Source of the DNA: Agromyces soli
Lineage (GTDB): Bacteria > Actinomycetota > Actinomycetes > Actinomycetales > Microbacteriaceae
Assembly: GCF_022811605.1 (NCBI RefSeq)
Contig: NZ_CP094533.1
Location: 124,001 to 188,000, forward strand
DNA length: 64,000 nt
Reading direction: 5' to 3'
Shown here: positions 59,777 to 64,000 of the stretch, piece by piece
Layout of the letters: every line of letters begins with the position of its first letter
Numbering within the stretch: position 1 is the first letter of the stretch
Made by a program: the position numbers and the translations under genes
The notes under the pieces: generated by a model
Told to the model about the DNA's origin: nothing
The model's database searches: none
Seen by the model: the letters and a program-made list of their open reading frames with translations, nothing else

Positions 59777-60762
59777 AGCACCGCGCCGATCATCGCCTCG
59801 CCGAGCGGCGTGCGCAGGTGCAGCACGCTCGTGCCGTCGCGGCGGCTCGCGACGAGCCCGGCCTCGCGCAGCACGGCCAGGTGGTGGGAGGCGGTCGAGA
59901 CGGCGAGCCCGGCGTCGGCCGCGACCTGCGAGGTGCTGCGGGCGCTGTGCGCCGAGAGCAGGATGCCGGCGCGGGCGGGGCCGAGCAGCGCGCCGAGCGC
60001 GGCCTCGATGGATGCGGGGTCGCGCGCCCAGCGTTCGGTGACGCCCTGCGCCGGGTAGAAGACGGTCGGCTGGGCGGGCGGTTCGGTGAGCACCATGCAG
60101 CCGAGGGAGCTCATCACCGAGGGCACGAGCACGAGTCCGCTCCCCCGGCAGTCGAGCGCCTCGCGGTGCAGGCGCAGCTGCACCCGCACCGAGCCCTCGC
60201 TCCAGCGCACCGAGGGGTGCAGCTCGTCGATCATGCTCGCGAGCCCCGCCGTCGCGACGCGGCGCGAGCGCACGGCGATGTCGGCGCGCAGGATCCGTTC
60301 GAGCTGCGGCCAGACGGGGGCGAGCGCGGCATCCCAGACCGCGTCCCAGGCGTCGGCGACCATCGCGCGCGCCCGCTCGGGCGCGGCGATCATGCGCCGC
60401 AGGGCCGCCTGCCTGGCCCCCTCGGAGCGGAGCACCATCTTCTCGAGATCCACGAGCATGGGGGCGATGGGCGCGCGGCGGATGGCCTCGGCCTCGTCGG
60501 CCGGCTCGAGGTCCCAGGCGGGGTCGGAGGTCAGGAAGTCGGGCAGGTAGCCGTCGACGCCGATGAGCACGGCGAGGAGTTCGAAGGGCTCGCGCGGCAG
60601 GCGTTCGCGCACCGCGCGCAGCCAGCCCCACTGCAACGGATGCTCGGCCGGGCGCTGCAGCACGCGCACCGCGTGCGCGAGCTCGTGGCCGGGCGAGACG
60701 CCGAAGCGGATCGCGGAGACATCGCCGGGGGCGAGCCGGAAGTCCACGAAGTTTCGATCCAC
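59773..60762 (-). CDS. ArsR-type regulator with DUF5937-like N-domain
   Basis: The 329-residue protein has a long N-terminal domain (IRFGVSPGHELAHAVRVLQR, PLQWGWLRAVRERLPREPFE, MVLTEPPAQPTVFYPAQG) and a C-terminal winged helix (ARSTSQVAADAGLAVSTASH, HLAVLREAGLVASRRDGTSV) of ArsR type. Proteins of this layout (DUF5937 plus HTH) are common in Actinobacteria. The start is GTG 60762. Neither metal Cys pair nor target gene is evident; the cupin gene lies divergent, 47 nt away. Confidence 0.85.
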   Translation of the reverse strand: MDRNFVDFRLAPGDVSAIRFGVSPGHELAHAVRVLQRPAEHPLQWGWLRAVRERLPREPFELLAVLIGVDGYLPDFLTSDPAWDLEPADEAEAIRRAPIAPMLVDLEKMVLRSEGARQAALRRMIAAPERARAMVADAWDAVWDAALAPVWPQLERILRADIAVRSRRVATAGLASMIDELHPSVRWSEGSVRVQLRLHREALDCRGSGLVLVPSVMSSLGCMVLTEPPAQPTVFYPAQGVTERWARDPASIEAALGALLGPARAGILLSAHSARSTSQVAADAGLAVSTASHHLAVLREAGLVASRRDGTSVLHLRTPLGEAMIGAVL

Positions 60763-60808
60763 GTCGAAAGACTACCGAGCGCGGATGCCCCGGGCGGAAG
60801 CTCATCGC

Positions 60809-61144
60809 ATGTCATCACACATCGTCACCGCCGAGGAACTCCGCATCGGCACTCGCGGCACGCGCCGCTTCGAGGGCCGCGAGCACGAGGCCGCCATCTC
60901 GTACTTCTTCGTCGAGAACCAGCCCGGTGAGGGCGCCGAGCGGCACTGGCACCCGTACCACGAGACGTGGCTCGTCATCGAGGGCACCGCCCGTGCCACG
61001 ATCGGAGACGAGGAGCTCGAACTGCACGACGGCGACACCGCCACCGTGCCGCCGAACACCTGGCACGGCTTCGTGAACGCCGGGCCCGGCACGCTGCGCC
61101 TCATCGGCATCCACGCGTCCGACACCATCGTCCAGACCTCCTGA
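60809..61144 (+). CDS. Cupin-domain protein
   Basis: The 111-residue protein has the cupin barrel motifs HWHPYHETWLVIEGTARATI (metal His pair and Glu) and DGDTATVPPNTWHGFVNAGP (second His). Single-domain cupins act as small metal enzymes or sugar-binding proteins. It starts at ATG 60809 and is 35 nt before the DUF4287 gene, so the two may share an mRNA. The divergent ArsR-type regulator may control it. Confidence 0.85.
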   Translation: MSSHIVTAEELRIGTRGTRRFEGREHEAAISYFFVENQPGEGAERHWHPYHETWLVIEGTARATIGDEELELHDGDTATVPPNTWHGFVNAGPGTLRLIGIHASDTIVQTS

Positions 61145-61179
61145 CCACCCACCGACCACCGACCACCAGGGAGCACCGC

Positions 61180-61470
61180 ATGTCGTTCCAGAGCTACCTC
61201 GACAACATCGAGACGAAGACCGGGCTGACGCCCCGCCAGTTCCTCGAGCTGGCCCGCGAGCAGGGCTTCGACGAGACCACCAAGGCGACGCCGATCGTCG
61301 CCTGGCTGAAGGCGGACTACGGCCTCGGCCAGGGGCACGCCATGGCGCTCGTGCACGTCATCACGAAGGGGCCGAAGATCAGCCAGAAGCACGTCGGCAC
61401 CGACGGCGTGCACCGCGACGCCACCGACACGCTCTGGCTCGACGGCAAGGACACGAACCCGAACCGCTGA
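61180..61470 (+). CDS. DUF4287 protein
   Basis: The 96-residue protein starts MSFQSYLDNIETKTGLTPRQ, continues with FLELAREQGFDETTKATPIV, AWLKADYGLGQGHAMALVHV and ITKGPKISQKH, the DUF4287 pattern (formerly linked to DUF5655). The function is unknown. GGGAG precedes ATG 61180 by 6 nt. It follows the cupin gene on the same strand. Confidence 0.87.
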   Translation: MSFQSYLDNIETKTGLTPRQFLELAREQGFDETTKATPIVAWLKADYGLGQGHAMALVHVITKGPKISQKHVGTDGVHRDATDTLWLDGKDTNPNR

Positions 61471-61595
61471 GTTCACCGGGCATTCACCGCCGCACTCCCG
61501 ACCGTCCTCCTTCGGCTCCTACCTTCGCTCTGGCGCTGCGGTCCCGACGCCCGCTGCACAGCTCGGGCGGCCCGGCGCCAGACGGAGGACACGCG

Positions 61596-62723
61596 TTGAA
61601 GAAGCACTACGCACTCGGTGCGCTCGCCCTGTCGACCGCGGTCGTGCTCGGCCTCGGCGGCTGCGCCGGCGGCTCGGCCGACGCCGCGGGCGGCGACGGC
61701 GGGACGGATGCCGCGACGGCCACGAGCCTCGCCGACTTCGGCGATCTCGCCGCGCTCGAGGAGGCCGCGAAGGCCGAGGGGCAGCTGAACGTCATCGCGC
61801 TCCCGCGCGACTGGGCGAACTACGGCGAGATCCTCGACCTCTTCGCCGAGAAGTACCCGGAGATCACGATCAACGAGGCCTCGCCCGACGCGTCCAGCGC
61901 CGAGGAGATCCAGGCCGCCGAGACGAACGCGGGTCTCGACACCGCGCCCGACGTGTTCGACGTCGGCCTCACCGTCGCCCTGCAGAACACGAAGCAGTTC
62001 GCCCCGTACCAGGTCGCCACCTGGGACGACATCCCCGCCGAGCTGAAGGAGCCCTCGGGCCTCTTCGTCGGCGACTACGGCGGCTACATGTCGATCGGCT
62101 ACGACTCGGCGAAGTACGCCGAGCCGGCGAGCCTCGACGCGCTGCTCGGCGCCGACTACAAGGGCGCCGTCGCGATCAACGGCGACCCGACCCAGGCGGG
62201 CGCCGCGTTCGCCGCCGTGGGCCTCGCGACCGTGCAGTCGGACGGCACGCTCGACGACTTCCAGCCCGGCATCGACTTCTTCCAGCAGCTCAACCAGGCC
62301 GGCAACATGCTGAAGGTCGACGTCACCACCGCGACGGTCACCTCGGGCGAGACCCCCGTCGTCTTCGACTGGGACTACCTGAACGCCGCGCACACCGCCG
62401 ACAACCCGAACTGGAAGACCGTCATCCTGCCGGGCACCGGCTACGCCGGCTACTACAACCAGGCCATCAACGTGGACGCCCCGAACCCGGCGGCGGCCCG
62501 GCTCTGGCAGGAGTTCCTCTACAGCGACGAGGTGCAGAACCTCTGGCTGAAGGGCGGCGCCCGCCCCGTCCGCGCCGAGGCCATGGCCGACGCCGGCACC
62601 ATCGACCAGAAGCTCTTCGACGCGCTCCCCGAGGCGCCGGAGGACACGGTCGTGCCCACCGAGGAGCAGTCGACGAACGCCGGCACCCTGCTCGGCGAGA
62701 AGTGGGCTGCGGCGGTCGGCTGA
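61596..62723 (+). CDS. ABC importer solute-binding lipoprotein
   Basis: The 375-residue protein starts at TTG 61596 (GGAGG upstream) with lipobox GLGGC. It has LPRDWANYGEILDLFAEKYP, APDVFDVGLTVALQNTKQFA, YGGYMSIGYDSAKYAEPAS and VVFDWDYLNAAHTADNPNWK, the layout of PotD/AfuA-like binding proteins that carry polyamines, Fe3+, thiamine or phosphonates. The start gives a good lipoprotein signal. The two permease genes follow, with a 2-nt gap to the first. Confidence 0.88.
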   Translation: MKKHYALGALALSTAVVLGLGGCAGGSADAAGGDGGTDAATATSLADFGDLAALEEAAKAEGQLNVIALPRDWANYGEILDLFAEKYPEITINEASPDASSAEEIQAAETNAGLDTAPDVFDVGLTVALQNTKQFAPYQVATWDDIPAELKEPSGLFVGDYGGYMSIGYDSAKYAEPASLDALLGADYKGAVAINGDPTQAGAAFAAVGLATVQSDGTLDDFQPGIDFFQQLNQAGNMLKVDVTTATVTSGETPVVFDWDYLNAAHTADNPNWKTVILPGTGYAGYYNQAINVDAPNPAAARLWQEFLYSDEVQNLWLKGGARPVRAEAMADAGTIDQKLFDALPEAPEDTVVPTEEQSTNAGTLLGEKWAAAVG

Positions 62724-62725
62724 GC

Positions 62726-63655
62726 ATGACCGTCGCCGCTCCCGCGGCACCGCTCGTCGACGCCGCCGCCGGGACGGAGGAGCTCCCTCCGCCCCGGCGG
62801 CGCGTCGGCTCCGGCGCCGCCGCGCTGCTCGGGCTCGTGCCCTTCGCCGCCTACCTGCTGATCTTCCTCGCGCTACCCACGATCCTGACCGTCGCGAGCG
62901 GCTTCGTCGACGCCGACGGGAGCTTCACGCTCTCGAACGTCGCCGCCCTCGCCGACCCGGTGATCGTGCAGACCTTCGCGAACTCCGCCTGGCTGTCCGC
63001 GCTCACCGCCGCGGGCGGCGCGCTCCTCGGCGCGCTCGCCTGCTACGCGATGGCGGGGCTGCCCGAGACCGGCCGCACCCGCCGGATCGTCGACGCCGCG
63101 AGCGGGGTGCTCGCGCAGTTCGGCGGCGTCATGCTCGCCTTCGCCTTCATCGCGACGATCGGCCTGCAGGGGCTCGTCACGCTCACGCTGAAGGACCGTT
63201 TCGGCATCGACCTGTTCGCCGAGGGCGCCTGGATCTACGGCCTGCCCGGCCTCATCCTGCCCTACCTCTTCTTCCAGGTGCCGCTCATGGTGATCACCTT
63301 CATGCCCGCGATGAGCGCGCTCCGTCCGCAGTGGGCCGAGGCGAATCTCACGCTCGGCGGCACCCGCGCCGGCTTCTGGTGGCACATCGGCATCCCGGTC
63401 CTCGCGCCGTCGTTCCTCGCGAGCCTGCTGCTGCTGTTCGCGAACGCGTTCTCCTCGTACGCGACCGCCGCGGCCCTCGCGAGCCAGGGCTCGCAGATCG
63501 TGCCGCTGCAGATCCGCACCGCGCTCACGAGCGAGACGCTCCTCGGCCGGGAGAACCTCGCCGGCGCGCTCGCGCTCGGCATGATCGTCGTGATGGCGGC
63601 GACGATGTCGCTCTACGCCCTCGTGCAGCGCCGCGCCGCCAGGTGGCAGCGATGA
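62726..63655 (+). CDS. ABC importer permease
   Basis: The 309-residue protein has six hydrophobic helices after a short polar N-terminus and an EAA-like loop AEANLTLGGTRAGFWWHIGI with PVLAPSF, which fits the first permease of PotB/AfuB-like importers. ATG 62726 is 2 nt past the binding-protein stop. Its stop overlaps the ATG of the second permease (ATGA), so the operon is coupled. Confidence 0.88.
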   Translation: MTVAAPAAPLVDAAAGTEELPPPRRRVGSGAAALLGLVPFAAYLLIFLALPTILTVASGFVDADGSFTLSNVAALADPVIVQTFANSAWLSALTAAGGALLGALACYAMAGLPETGRTRRIVDAASGVLAQFGGVMLAFAFIATIGLQGLVTLTLKDRFGIDLFAEGAWIYGLPGLILPYLFFQVPLMVITFMPAMSALRPQWAEANLTLGGTRAGFWWHIGIPVLAPSFLASLLLLFANAFSSYATAAALASQGSQIVPLQIRTALTSETLLGRENLAGALALGMIVVMAATMSLYALVQRRAARWQR

Positions 63656-64000
63656 ACGCCCGCGGCTTCGCCCCGCACCCCGCCGTGCGCTGGCTGATCG
63701 GGCTCGCGATCATCGTGCTGTTCGCGATCCCGATCGTGTCGATGGCGGAGTACACGCTCCGTGACGCGACGGCCGGCGGCCACTCCCTCGTGCACTGGAT
63801 CGAGCTCTTCGACCCGGCGAGGGCGGGCACGTACCGGCCGATCTGGACCGGGCTCGGCAACTCGGCCGTGCTCGCCGTCGTGACCGTCGCGATCGTGCTG
63901 CTGCTGCTCGCGCCGACGATGGTGCTCGTCGAGCTGCGCTTCCCCAAGCTGAAGCGCCCGTTCGAGTTCCTCGCGCTGCTGCCGATCTCGATCCCCGCGA
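63652..64000 (+). CDS. ABC importer permease (partial)
   Basis: The frame opens at ATG 63652 inside the stop of the preceding permease and runs to the window end, with 116 codons visible. Hydrophobic helices LIGLAIIVLFAIPIVSMAEY and NSAVLAVVTVAIVLLLLAPT match the N-terminal half of a PotC/AfuB-type second permease. The C-terminus, with the EAA loop, is outside the window, and any ATPase gene would lie further on. Confidence 0.85.
   Translation, partial: MNARGFAPHPAVRWLIGLAIIVLFAIPIVSMAEYTLRDATAGGHSLVHWIELFDPARAGTYRPIWTGLGNSAVLAVVTVAIVLLLLAPTMVLVELRFPKLKRPFEFLALLPISIPA

Noticed and set aside
61143..61170. CCGACCA-type short repeat before the DUF4287 gene
   Set aside because: Only about three imperfect units in a short spacer; it is likely chance in C-rich DNA.

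Overview
The window is about 70% GC, uses GTG starts often, and shows many leaderless promoters in which a TANNNT box lies 6-8 nt before the start codon. It also has an HspR-type HAIR box, a ClpC-like ATPase, a DUF6993 lipoprotein and a Cmx-type efflux gene. Together these point to an actinobacterial chromosome, most likely Microbacteriaceae (a relative of Microbacterium, Agromyces or Leucobacter). The genus cannot be fixed by reading alone. No rRNA, tRNA, CRISPR array, transposase or integrase was found.

Layout. 1-7516: housekeeping and accessory genes, namely a PPOX-family flavoprotein (cut by the window start), a CoA-type NUDIX hydrolase, an EEP-family phosphohydrolase, a PadR-led three-gene operon, and an amidase divergent from a TetR regulator over two perfect palindromes. 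7547-10054: a patchwork of small genes with a truncated CPBP protease remnant and two secreted or anchored proteins bracketed by a 32-nt direct repeat. 10162-12786: a ClpC-like ATPase with a HAIR box. 12980-16949: a lower-GC defence island with a GmrSD-like type IV restriction enzyme, a TIR protein coupled to a membrane protein, and, convergent to these, a ThsB-like TIR protein coupled to a HIT hydrolase. 17156-25059: LysR/EamA pair, an ABC-F ATPase, two small secreted two-cysteine proteins, a DUF6993 lipoprotein, a stand-alone HsdR-N-like nuclease and a Cmx-like exporter. 25349-29572: a run of poorly conserved small membrane proteins, mostly on the minus strand.

29721-36647: a DUF4303-like protein, an MBL hydrolase plus MFS permease operon divergent from a LysR gene, an HD-domain protein, and the third small secreted two-cysteine protein. 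36694-42010: a LacI-controlled ABC importer (binding protein and two permeases) with a nucleoside hydrolase, which suggests nucleoside uptake and cleavage. 42077-47677: small enzymes and a DsbA-CcdA-GntR operon under a perfect palindrome. 47712-52418: TetR, NCS1 permease, DUF917 and HyuA genes, a probable hydantoin or pyrimidine-ring uptake and catabolism operon. 52502-61470: acetyltransferases, FBP-domain protein, esterase, SDR/TetR pair, PLP decarboxylase/LysR pair, ArsR, cupin and DUF4287. 61596-64000: an ABC importer (binding protein and two permeases) cut by the window end.

Three signals stand out. First, the paired TIR modules in the defence island. Second, a family of three small secreted two-cysteine proteins, two of which share an 18-bp palindromic operator at the same distance from a promoter box. 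Third, a strongly over-represented nonamer (GAGGCATCC/GGATGCCTC) spread through coding DNA.
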